A DNA stretch of 64,000 nt from Endozoicomonas sp. G2_1 (GTDB lineage Bacteria; Pseudomonadota; Gammaproteobacteria; Enterobacterales; Alteromonadaceae). Position 1 is the first letter of the stretch. The number at the start of each line of letters is the position of its first letter. Shown here one piece after another: positions 56,996-64,000 of this stretch. The stretch spans positions 62,001-126,000 of the forward strand of contig NZ_JAGHQT010000005.1 in the NCBI RefSeq assembly GCF_017744155.1, in the 5' to 3' direction. A program made the position numbers and the translations under genes. The notes beneath the pieces are model-generated. The model did not search any database and was not told the origin of the DNA. It worked only from the letters and a program-made list of their open reading frames with translations.

Positions 56996-58057
56996 ATGAC
57001 ACCAATAAAAAGTATTTTATATTCTAGTCTTTTTCTATCCTCTTTCACCACGGTAGCTGCAGATCGATTAGCTTATGAAGATAAGATTGCTGCATGTAAT
57101 CAAATAGATGGTATTAAAATATATAATGATACTGGTCGATATGGTATTTTTGGCCAGATGGTAAACTTTCATTTAATCAAAAACGATGATGTATCACATA
57201 TGTTGATTGGTACATCCCAACAAATTTCAAATAAAAAGCAGTTTTATTGTGAGTTTCCTGATTTTAATGCTAAAAGTTGTTTGTATGGCACTGGTCAATA
57301 TTCATATTGGGAGGCGAGTGATAGCCCCAACGTGGAACCCAATCTCATTAGAAACTGGGAAAAAGATGGATATTTAAATAGAGCTGCACGTGATTTTGAC
57401 TACAGGAGTAACATTCGAGGCACGAAGTACATAACTACTGTTGTAACGGAAAGGGAATTCAAAACATTGATTAGAAAAGGTGTGCCGGCTCCTAAGCATG
57501 ATTTACCTGAAGGTATGGCATTTGAATTTCCTACAGTACCATTTTTTCATGGTTTTCCTTGGTTAAATGAAAAAATATCTGACGGCATTGCTAGTCTTAT
57601 TAGAAAACAAAATAATGATGGTAGTATTCCTGATGAGCACGCCCACATACCAATGTGCGATTCTGTAAAAGTTCACGTTCAGAACCCACCGACAATATCA
57701 AAAGGTAATATGAGTACTTTTTCTACTAGTGCGGTACCGTTTAATGCGACGGTAAACTATACGTATGATACAGAATACTCTTATGCAGCGCTAAATAATA
57801 AGCCACTTAAATTCACTTGGATCTTTCAAAATATAGACTACCCATCTGTACCGAGAGATATTGTAACAACTAGCACACCTTATTTGAGAAACTTTTCTCC
57901 TCGAACCTCTGGAGAGCATAGGGTCAGAGTCAAAATAAGTGATGGTAGGTTTTCGGCAACTACCGATATGGGATACGTAATGTTTAGACTCGGTACCTCT
58001 GGAGGCGGTGGAGGTGGAAGTACCTGTGGGCCGTCAGGCTGTGGGCAAATTCGCTAA
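56996..58057 (+). CDS. Hypothetical secreted protein with Gly-rich Cys tail
   Basis: A 353-residue exported protein of no family I recognise. The signal peptide (about 1-22) ends VAA before DRLAYED. The middle part has several Cys residues and aromatic-rich segments; residues 225-330 look like a beta-sandwich or Ig-like stretch, with TVNYTYDTEYSY and HRVRVKISDGRFSATTD. The last 20 residues are a Gly run followed by CGPSGC. AAAGGA precedes the ATG. It is AT-rich next to core genes, suggesting gain by transfer. Extracellular or surface function is likely; nothing more can be said. Confidence 0.7.
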   Translation: MTPIKSILYSSLFLSSFTTVAADRLAYEDKIAACNQIDGIKIYNDTGRYGIFGQMVNFHLIKNDDVSHMLIGTSQQISNKKQFYCEFPDFNAKSCLYGTGQYSYWEASDSPNVEPNLIRNWEKDGYLNRAARDFDYRSNIRGTKYITTVVTEREFKTLIRKGVPAPKHDLPEGMAFEFPTVPFFHGFPWLNEKISDGIASLIRKQNNDGSIPDEHAHIPMCDSVKVHVQNPPTISKGNMSTFSTSAVPFNATVNYTYDTEYSYAALNNKPLKFTWIFQNIDYPSVPRDIVTTSTPYLRNFSPRTSGEHRVRVKISDGRFSATTDMGYVMFRLGTSGGGGGGSTCGPSGCGQIR

Positions 58058-58109
58058 ACATTGAGATTCTCTATTGTTGTTAAAAGTAGTTATTTAATAG
58101 GGGGACTTG

Positions 58110-58145
58110 AAGTATTAGAGGGGGAAAACTACCCTTCTAATACTT
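58110..58145 (+). terminator. Hairpin after the secreted protein gene
   Basis: AAGTATTAGA and a following G-run pair with CCCTTCTAATACTT across a short loop, 50 bases past the stop. There is no strong T-run, so termination efficiency is uncertain. Confidence 0.55.
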
Positions 58146-58154
58146 CTGAGGTTT

Positions 58155-58320
58155 AATTTAATTTGGTAATTTGTTGTGATTAGCTTGGTAAACTAAAAGT
58201 GGCGACTGGTTAGCAAAGTCAAAAATAGCTTTAGTGATAGAACTGTTTACTTGTTCTGTTATTCCTAACGCCTTTCTTAAATTCTTTATCATACATCACA
58301 AATAGTGCAGATCCTTGTAC
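58155..58320 (-). pseudogene. Decayed fragment of a VOC-family gene
   Basis: On the minus strand a fragment reads QGSALFVMYDKE, then after a frameshift EQVNSSITKAIFDF. The intact VOC gene at 58835 has QGSALVVLYSDN and EQTQAAVEHAGGTIAKAIFDF in the same order and spacing. The reading frame is broken and the ends are missing, so this is a relic of a duplicated or displaced copy. It lies directly downstream of the NYN gene that follows the intact VOC gene. Confidence 0.75.
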
Positions 58321-58343
58321 TAAAAAATCACAACAAATTTGAC

Positions 58344-58835
58344 TTAAAGCAACAAGCTGCGATCTATCGGGGTAAAGCTGTCCGCGGCATCAATTAAGCT
58401 TTGCGCGGTTAAACGCTCAACGCCGTAAACTTGGCTTTGGCATTGGTACTTAGCTCGCGCTCTTTGCAGCAATAAATCAAAGTCGCCGTCGCCAGAGAGC
58501 AAGATGATTTTGTCGACATCTGCTGCAGCTTCAATGGCATCGAGGGTTATGCCAACGTCCCAGTCACCTTTGGCTGAGCCGTCTTGGCGTTGGATAAAGG
58601 GCTTGAGTTTTACGTTGAAACCGATGTGTTTGAGTGCGGTTTGAAACTTGTGTTGTTGGTCATCGCTGCGCTGGATTGCGTAGGCGTTTGCGACAACCAC
58701 TTGGCCTTGTTGGCTAATATGCTGCCAAAACGCTCGGTAATTAAACTGAGCGCCAAAAGCATCGCGGCAGGTGTAGTAAATATTTTGCACATCAACAAAG
58801 ATAGCGATTTTGCTTATAGCGCTTTTATCAACCAT
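58344..58835 (-). CDS. NYN-domain (LabA/DUF88) putative RNase
   Basis: A 163-residue NYN-domain protein of the PIN-like nuclease fold. The acidic site includes Asp in FVDVQN (13-18), GDWDVGI (about 89-95) and LLSGDGDFDLL (about 112-122). Members are thought to cut structured RNA or bind metal at a PIN-type centre; the cellular target is unknown. The ATG overlaps the TAA of the VOC gene upstream (TAATG), so translation is coupled. The NYN-VOC link is unusual and may be accidental. Confidence 0.85.
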   Translation of the reverse strand: MVDKSAISKIAIFVDVQNIYYTCRDAFGAQFNYRAFWQHISQQGQVVVANAYAIQRSDDQQHKFQTALKHIGFNVKLKPFIQRQDGSAKGDWDVGITLDAIEAAADVDKIILLSGDGDFDLLLQRARAKYQCQSQVYGVERLTAQSLIDAADSFTPIDRSLLL

Positions 58836-59188
58836 TATTCTGACTTAGTCCATACCGCCAATTCGTTACCACTTGGCTCGATAAAGTGGAATCGACGGCC
58901 GCCTGGGAAGTCAAAAATTGCTTTAGCGATAGTCCCACCGGCGTGCTCAACCGCTGCTTGGGTTTGTTCTAGGTTATCGCTGTACAACACGACAAGGGCC
59001 GAGCCTTGTGATTGCTGACCAGAGGGTTCGGCGCGGTAAAAGCCACCTTCAAGTCCCGATTGTGAAAAGGCGGTATAGTCTGGGCCGTAATCTGTAAATG
59101 ACCAGCCAAAAACGTCATTAAAAAATACCTTAGTTTGTGCCAAATCACTGGCGGCTAGTTCGACATAGTTGATGTGGTGGTGAGACAT
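58835..59188 (-). CDS. VOC-superfamily (glyoxalase/bleomycin-resistance-like) protein
   Basis: A 117-residue VOC protein. HHINYVELAASDL at the start and FHFIEPSGNELAVW at the end give the two beta-alpha-beta units, with His and Glu at metal positions. The ATG at 59188 with AAGG upstream gives the normal length; the frame runs 13 codons further to a TTG that is not supported. The substrate is unknown. It is coupled to the NYN gene, and a decayed homologue lies about 500 bases further on. Confidence 0.85.
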   Translation of the reverse strand: MSHHHINYVELAASDLAQTKVFFNDVFGWSFTDYGPDYTAFSQSGLEGGFYRAEPSGQQSQGSALVVLYSDNLEQTQAAVEHAGGTIAKAIFDFPGGRRFHFIEPSGNELAVWTKSE

Positions 59189-59279
59189 TTTAGTTACCTT
59201 ATTTAGTAATAATACCGACATTAACAAATCAAGGTAATATCGTCTACATAAGCCGAATTAGTAAATTTTAGGCAAGAAA

Positions 59280-59301
59280 AAGCCGAGATTGAACTCGGCT
59301 T
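59280..59301 (-). terminator. Terminator of the PEP-CTERM gene
   Basis: AAGCCGAG, 6-base loop, CTCGGCTT, 19 bases beyond the stop, followed on the minus strand by TTTTCTTGC. Confidence 0.8.
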
Positions 59302-59319
59302 GATCATTAAATCTATATG

Positions 59320-60162
59320 TTATTTACGAGCTTTTTTTCGTAGTAAACCAAGGCCGATTAAACCCAATGCCATCATTGTTAGCGGTGCAGGTTCAGGTAC
59401 TTCTGTGGTATTTCGCACCAGCAAGTTACCAACACTTTGGAATCTAAATTCGTCTATTGATGCTCTGCCAGCTAAAATTACTTGACCATTGTCGACGTTG
59501 CTAAGGCCAATTGATCTGCCATAGATATCACCTAACCCGAGAAAAGCACGAGTCGGTTCTGTCTCACCAGCTCTGATAACTAGCGAGTCACTATAAACTG
59601 TCCGTTGACTGCCATTGATATCGATATCTTGCAATGTAGGGCCAGTAAAATCCTCTGCAACTCTTACTCTGTGCTGACACGTTGTATCACCGTTGCCACA
59701 TTCGCTTAATTCACCATAATTAAACCAAGCGAAGCGGAAATCCTGAAAGCTACCGCTATTACCAGAAGCACTAGCGATAGTATCGCGAGAGCCAAAAAAG
59801 TTATCGGCAAACCAGGTGGCGCCTTGATAGTTATTGAAAGCGAAATCGGTAAATTGACCGCCCCAAATTGACGATAGTAGATTGCTTGTTTCAGCAGTTG
59901 TCGCATAGCGCCAGTCGTCAGCGTTCCAATTGTTGCCTTGATTGTCTGTCCATGCTTTGTCTTGAATATCGCTGCGGTTAAAGCCGAATGAATTATCTAG
60001 CGCTAACCACTCTAAACCTTGAAGGTTGACTTCACGAGTTTGGTTGTTGGCGTCTTGATACTGGTGTGAACCTGAGATAATACCTGCTTGTACCGTGGTA
60101 GCTAAACAAGCAAGAGCGACGAAAGATTGGGCAACTTTACGAGTATACAACTTAATATCCAT
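59320..60162 (-). CDS. PEP-CTERM sorting-domain exported protein
   Basis: A 280-residue secreted protein. The signal peptide (about 1-26) ends VQA before GIISG. The C-terminal sorting signal begins VPEPAP (255-260), followed by a hydrophobic stretch LTMMALGLIGLGLL and a basic end RKKARK. That is the PEP-CTERM form recognised by exosortase. The middle is Asn-, Gly- and aromatic-rich, with two Cys near 155-161, and resembles no enzyme I know. No exosortase or EPS genes are in this window, so they must lie elsewhere. AGGA precedes the ATG. Confidence 0.93.
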   Translation of the reverse strand: MDIKLYTRKVAQSFVALACLATTVQAGIISGSHQYQDANNQTREVNLQGLEWLALDNSFGFNRSDIQDKAWTDNQGNNWNADDWRYATTAETSNLLSSIWGGQFTDFAFNNYQGATWFADNFFGSRDTIASASGNSGSFQDFRFAWFNYGELSECGNGDTTCQHRVRVAEDFTGPTLQDIDINGSQRTVYSDSLVIRAGETEPTRAFLGLGDIYGRSIGLSNVDNGQVILAGRASIDEFRFQSVGNLLVRNTTEVPEPAPLTMMALGLIGLGLLRKKARK

Positions 60163-60321
60163 TACTACTTCCTATTGTTACATCAATGGTTTAAAAACTC
60201 GAAACTTATACAGCACAAATAATGCCACATCTTTATTTTGTTGTTTTTTATTGTATTTTTTGTGGAGTAAATATTCTATGTAAAGTTTTTGGACACATGC
60301 GCGATTTTTTTTGAACGATTG

Positions 60322-62442
60322 CTATGCGTTGGAGTACTTTTCTTTGCTACCAAGCCAGCGCTGGATTAACGCTTGTGCTTGCTCAGGGTGTTTTTGCCAA
60401 AGTAAATAAGCGTGTTGTTGAACTTCCGGAATAAGGTCTGCGTCTCGCACTAAGTCGGCAATTTTTAATTCGGCTAAGCCAGTTTGTCGGGTACCTAGTA
60501 GCTCGCCGGGGCCGCGAATTTCTAAATCTTTTTGGGCAATGACAAAACCGTCGTTACTGTCTCGCAGCACGGCAAGTCGTTTGGTTGCGGTCTTCGACAA
60601 TGGACTTTTGTACATCAACACACAGTGTGAAGCAACTGCGCCGCGACCAACCCGGCCGCGCAGCTGATGTAATTGCGCCAAGCCTAAGCGCTCGGGATTT
60701 TCAATAATCATTAAGCTCGAATTAGGTACATCAACACCCACTTCAATCACTGTTGTCGCCACCAGTAAATCTAGGTTTCCCTGTTTGAAGGCATCCATTA
60801 CCGTTTGTTTTTCTGCCGCTTTCATTCGGCCATGCACAAGGCCGATGGCGAGCTCTGGTAACTGTTCCTGAAGATAAGTAGCAGTGTCTTCTGCGGCTTG
60901 GCATTGCAGTACTTCTGACTCTTCAATTAGGGTGCACACCCAATAGGCTTGTCGCTTTTCATCACCGAGATCAGGGTGACAAGCACTGCGAATGCGTTCG
61001 ATAACGTCGTCGCGGCGGCTATCTGGCAGGGCAATGGTTTTTATTGGCGTTCGCCCCGGTGGTAGCTCGTCAATAATAGATGTGTCTAAATCGGCATAAG
61101 CAGTCATCGCCAAAGTTCGAGGAATCGGCGTTGCGGTCATGATCAACTGATGCGGGTAATTACCGTCAAAAGCGCCTTTTTCCCGTAGCGATAGCCGCTG
61201 ATGAACGCCAAACCTGTGTTGTTCATCAATAATCACCAAGGCGAGTTTGTTAAAGCTTACTTGCTCTTGAAAGAGGGCGTGGGTGCCAATCGCCAGTTGC
61301 ATTTCTCCGTTCGCCATGGCTGCAAGTGCTTCGCGGCGCGCTTTAGCTTTACTTTTGCCAGCTAACCAACCAACGTTAATGCCCAGTGGTTGAAACCAAT
61401 TGGCAAAATTGATTGCGTGCTGCTCGGCGAGTATTTCGGTGGGTGCCATTAGCGCAACCTGAAAACCTTGACCGATCGCGGTTAACGCGGCAAGCGCTGC
61501 AACCAGTGTTTTACCCGAACCAACGTCACCTTGAACTAAACGCATCATCGGGATTGCCTTAGCTAAGTCTTGCCTAATTTCATTGACCACTCGAGCTTGC
61601 GCATTGGTTGGGCTAAACGGCAATGAGTCGAGAAACGTTTGGTTGAGTGATTGATCAATACTTAGGCTAACTGCTTGGTGTTGGTCGCTAGATTGCCTTA
61701 ACTTGAGCATACTCAAGTTGTGGGCCAGCAATTCTTCTTTGATCAGCCTCAGTTGAGCGGGGTGTTTACCCGCTTCGAGTTGGCTGACTGAGGTCTCTGG
61801 TGGTGGCCGATGAATTAGAGCCAGCGCCGATGCTAAAGAATAGGGTTCATTGACAAACTGCTTAGGTAATAGCTCATCGACATGACCTGCGGCTAAGCGC
61901 TTTAACGCTTGTTCGGTTAGGTTTCTAAGGCTTGCTTGGCGCAGGCCGTCAGTCGTTGGGTAAACTGGCGTCAGTGTTTCTTCAACCGGTGTTAAAGCTT
62001 GGTCATTGGCCAGTTGTTTGTATTCAGGGTGAACAATTTCAAAACCGCGGCCGCCTCTGACAATTTCACCGTAACAACGGATTTCGGTGCCAACACTCAA
62101 GTTGTTTTTTTGCGCAGCAGTAAAGTGAAAAAAGCGCAAATTGACCGTACCAGAACCATCGTTGATGGTCACCACTAGCATGCGGCGCTTGCCTTGGACA
62201 ATTTGGTTGTTAACCACTTCACCAATAATATTGGTGTGAATACCGGGCAGTAGATCTCTAATAGCGGTAACGCGAGTGCGATCTTCATAGCGTAAAGGGA
62301 GGTGAAACAGCAGGTCTTGTACCGACACTAAGCCGATACGGCTGAGTTTTTCGGCCATACTCGGGCCAACCCCTTTTAAGCTAGCGAGATTAACACCTGC
62401 GAGCGAGGTTGATAGTAAGGTATGGCCGGAAACAGAACTCAT
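60322..62442 (-). CDS. recG: ATP-dependent DNA helicase RecG
   Basis: A 706-residue branch-migration helicase that remodels stalled forks. The N-terminal wedge/OB domain (about 20-180) is followed by helicase lobes with GDVGSGKT (about 297-304), IIDEQHRFGV and VATTVIEVGVDVPN, QLRGRVGRG. Length and domain order match E. coli RecG. It follows trmH in the spoT-trmH-recG order of Enterobacterales and Alteromonadales, about 40 bases after its stop. Confidence 0.98.
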   Translation of the reverse strand: MSSVSGHTLLSTSLAGVNLASLKGVGPSMAEKLSRIGLVSVQDLLFHLPLRYEDRTRVTAIRDLLPGIHTNIIGEVVNNQIVQGKRRMLVVTINDGSGTVNLRFFHFTAAQKNNLSVGTEIRCYGEIVRGGRGFEIVHPEYKQLANDQALTPVEETLTPVYPTTDGLRQASLRNLTEQALKRLAAGHVDELLPKQFVNEPYSLASALALIHRPPPETSVSQLEAGKHPAQLRLIKEELLAHNLSMLKLRQSSDQHQAVSLSIDQSLNQTFLDSLPFSPTNAQARVVNEIRQDLAKAIPMMRLVQGDVGSGKTLVAALAALTAIGQGFQVALMAPTEILAEQHAINFANWFQPLGINVGWLAGKSKAKARREALAAMANGEMQLAIGTHALFQEQVSFNKLALVIIDEQHRFGVHQRLSLREKGAFDGNYPHQLIMTATPIPRTLAMTAYADLDTSIIDELPPGRTPIKTIALPDSRRDDVIERIRSACHPDLGDEKRQAYWVCTLIEESEVLQCQAAEDTATYLQEQLPELAIGLVHGRMKAAEKQTVMDAFKQGNLDLLVATTVIEVGVDVPNSSLMIIENPERLGLAQLHQLRGRVGRGAVASHCVLMYKSPLSKTATKRLAVLRDSNDGFVIAQKDLEIRGPGELLGTRQTGLAELKIADLVRDADLIPEVQQHAYLLWQKHPEQAQALIQRWLGSKEKYSNA

Positions 62443-62483
62443 TGGGTTAGGTACATATTGATAACAATATGTTTTACCTTAAC

Positions 62484-63191
62484 TTATTCGTCGAGATCCT
62501 GCCATGCTTCTTGGTTCATTTGCATCTTTTGCCACCAGTCATCCGACGCAATAATTTGACCTTCTTGGTCAATATGCGGATAAGGCAAGCCTTTGCGTTG
62601 GCAAGCTTTGGCAAAAATGGGGTGGCCACCTTCAAATAAAATGCGCTGGCGCTCAGCTTCGTTGATTGTGGCTTTGTCATACATGCCGGCCAATTGGCGC
62701 TGACGCTGGGCTTCGTACAACACTACCGAACAGGCAACCGATACGTTTAATGACTGCACCATACCGACCATAGGAATAATAATGTCTTGGTCTGCTAGCT
62801 CAAGAGCCGTTTCTGATGCACCGAATTTTTCTTGGCCAAGAATAATGGCCGTTGGCTTAGTGTAGTCGACTTCGCGAAAATCAATCGCACTCTCAGAAAG
62901 GTTAGTAACGAGTACTTGCATACCTTGTTTTTTCAACTCGCCAATAGCGTCTTTGGTTTGGCTGTAGTTGTGAACGTTAACCCAGTTTTGACTACCTGCG
63001 GCACTGCCACCAGAGACTCGCATTTGTTCGTTTTTCCACACTGCGTGGACGTCACTCACGCCAATGGCGTCACAGGTTCTTACCACAGCTGCCAAGTTGT
63101 GGTTTTTGTGTACGCCTTCCATGCAAACGGTTAAATCGGGTTGGCGATGGTCGAGCATTTGGTTAATGCGTTGTAATCTTTCTGGGGTCAT
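62484..63191 (-). CDS. trmH: tRNA (guanosine-18-2'-O)-methyltransferase TrmH
   Basis: A 235-residue SPOUT methyltransferase (old name SpoU) that modifies G18 of tRNA. NLAAVVRTCDAIG (about 32-44) is motif 1, ILGQEKFGAS (about 117-126) motif 2 and MVQSLNVSVACSVVLYEA (about 143-160) motif 3 with the SAM knot. The C-terminal extension of about 70 residues fits the longer gammaproteobacterial form. It lies between ridA and recG. Confidence 0.97.
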   Translation of the reverse strand: MTPERLQRINQMLDHRQPDLTVCMEGVHKNHNLAAVVRTCDAIGVSDVHAVWKNEQMRVSGGSAAGSQNWVNVHNYSQTKDAIGELKKQGMQVLVTNLSESAIDFREVDYTKPTAIILGQEKFGASETALELADQDIIIPMVGMVQSLNVSVACSVVLYEAQRQRQLAGMYDKATINEAERQRILFEGGHPIFAKACQRKGLPYPHIDQEGQIIASDDWWQKMQMNQEAWQDLDE

Positions 63192-63272
63192 AAATCTTCA
63201 ATTTAAGGTATGGGGTGTAAAGGTTGTTGCTAGTGGGCAGCAAGACATGCGCCCACAAGTCATAGCCGTGAA

Positions 63273-63662
63273 TTAATTGACGTTTGGAATTGCCAAAATG
63301 CCATCAATTTCAATATCGACGCCTTTAGGCAGTTGAGCTACACCAATGGCTGCACGCGCTGGGTAAGGTTCTTGAAAGTACTTACTCATGATTTCGTTAA
63401 CCGTGGCAAAGTTAGCCAAATCAGTCATAAAAATGTTTACTTTAACCATGTCATTGATGTCGCCACCTGCGGCTTGGCACACGGCAACAAGGTTTTTAAA
63501 GACTTGCTCTGCTTGACCAGCAAAGTCATCACCAACCACTTCCATCGTTTCTGGGTCAAGTGGAATTTGGCCTGATAAATAAACTGTATTGGCGACTTTT
63601 ACTGCTTGGCTATAAGTACCGATGGCACTCGGTGCATCTTGGGTATTGATAATGGTTTTCAT
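63273..63662 (-). CDS. ridA: RidA-family enamine/imine deaminase
   Basis: A 129-residue YjgF/YER057c/UK114 protein that hydrolyses reactive 2-aminoacrylate and similar imines. The active Arg is in [15 protein letters not shown] (about 102-116), and the N-terminal GTYSQAVK and SGQIPLDP segments match family positions. In E. coli spoT is followed directly by trmH; here ridA is placed between them, an arrangement common in several marine genera. GAGAAGAA precedes the ATG. Confidence 0.95.
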   Translation of the reverse strand: MKTIINTQDAPSAIGTYSQAVKVANTVYLSGQIPLDPETMEVVGDDFAGQAEQVFKNLVAVCQAAGGDINDMVKVNIFMTDLANFATVNEIMSKYFQEPYPARAAIGVAQLPKGVDIEIDGILAIPNVN

Positions 63663-63692
63663 GATGTTCTTCTCTTGTCTTACAACGTTTGA

Positions 63693-64000
63693 TTACTTGT
63701 TTCGATTGACTTTTTGAACGTCGATCATCACTTTGATTTTACGAATAATGTCGGCTAAATGGATACGATCGCGACAGGTTATTTCCATATCAATCGAATA
63801 TAAGCCAGAATCTTTTTCACCAGAGTTTAAGCTGTGCACATTCGAACCGGCTTTGGCAATGGCATTGGTTAATGCCGCTAATGCACCTTGGTGGTTAATA
63901 ATGTCAATGCGCAGTTTGGCGATAAATTCTCGATCGATATCTGAGTCCCATTTTACTGGGAATAATTTACCTTGCTCGTGGCCTTTGATGTTGCGACAGT
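63693..64000 (-). CDS. spoT: SpoT (p)ppGpp synthetase/hydrolase, C-terminal part
   Basis: Partial: the gene runs off the right edge of the window. About 102 C-terminal residues are present. The reading SLNSGEKDSGLYSIDMEI then TCRDRIHLADIIRKIK matches the ACT domain at the end of SpoT, and the last residues VNRNK precede the stop at 63693. SpoT is the bifunctional alarmone enzyme that makes and degrades (p)ppGpp. It lies upstream of ridA-trmH-recG on the same strand. No catalytic residue lies in this part, so nothing can be said of activity. Confidence 0.95.
   Translation of the reverse strand, partial: CRNIKGHEQGKLFPVKWDSDIDREFIAKLRIDIINHQGALAALTNAIAKAGSNVHSLNSGEKDSGLYSIDMEITCRDRIHLADIIRKIKVMIDVQKVNRNK

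Overview
The window looks like a chromosomal segment of a marine gammaproteobacterium of the Alteromonadales, most likely Colwelliaceae (Thalassotalea/Colwellia-like). This is inferred from the spoT-ridA-trmH-recG and ubiE-ubiJ-ubiB blocks, a fused thiDE gene, a large TonB receptor, a PEP-CTERM protein and moderately AT-rich DNA. I found no rRNA, tRNA, CRISPR array, insertion sequence or prophage.

Layout. 1-600: a small secreted cytochrome c. 615-12297: ten tightly packed minus-strand genes, many with overlapping stop and start codons. They encode an MTA-phosphorylase-like enzyme, a radical SAM enzyme, an ArsM-type arsenite methyltransferase, a CofC-like glycosyltransferase, a DUF547 protein, a DPM1-like glycosyltransferase, a flavin/4Fe-4S membrane fusion, a GT87-like transferase, a cellulose-synthase-like GT2 and an outer-membrane protein. 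The first four fit arsenosugar formation: methylation, adenosylation, phosphorolysis and glycosyl transfer. The rest suggests an extended membrane-linked version of that pathway and is my leading candidate for an undescribed system. 12626-13455: an ImmA/IrrE peptidase plus a small membrane protein. 13570-19923: thiamin operon thiC-thiO-thiS-thiG-thiDE under a TPP riboswitch. 20095-24434: an outer-membrane protein, Rep helicase and two AT-rich hypothetical genes.

24505-28579 is a methionine locus: MetR, a TauE/SafE permease and the folate-independent methionine synthase pair MesD/MesX. 29105-37765 is accessory: SDR and aldehyde dehydrogenase with an AraC regulator, an XRE membrane regulator, a TonB receptor, and a DsbB-like four-helix protein with only one cysteine pair. 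37888-42003: a RecQ-family helicase and a MoxR ATPase/CoxE-type VWA pair. 42022-47733: a potassium channel and an RND efflux pair, divergent from a TetR regulator with two perfect palindromic operators.

47744-50685 holds two DUF1538 membrane proteins, a PII-like protein and a CBS protein in one coupled operon, with a divergent second CBS protein. It looks like a regulated transport system of unknown substrate. 50782-53517 carries a PD-(D/E)XK nuclease, a VOC protein and a DUF3137-like protein. 53543-56740 is ubiE-ubiJ-ubiB (ubiquinone). 56996-60162 carries an unknown secreted protein, a decayed VOC relic beside an intact VOC/NYN gene pair, and a PEP-CTERM protein. 60322-64000 carries recG, trmH, ridA and the 3' end of spoT.

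Several starts were moved inward where the longest frame opened with TTG or GTG and a better-placed ATG or GTG with a Shine-Dalgarno lay just downstream.
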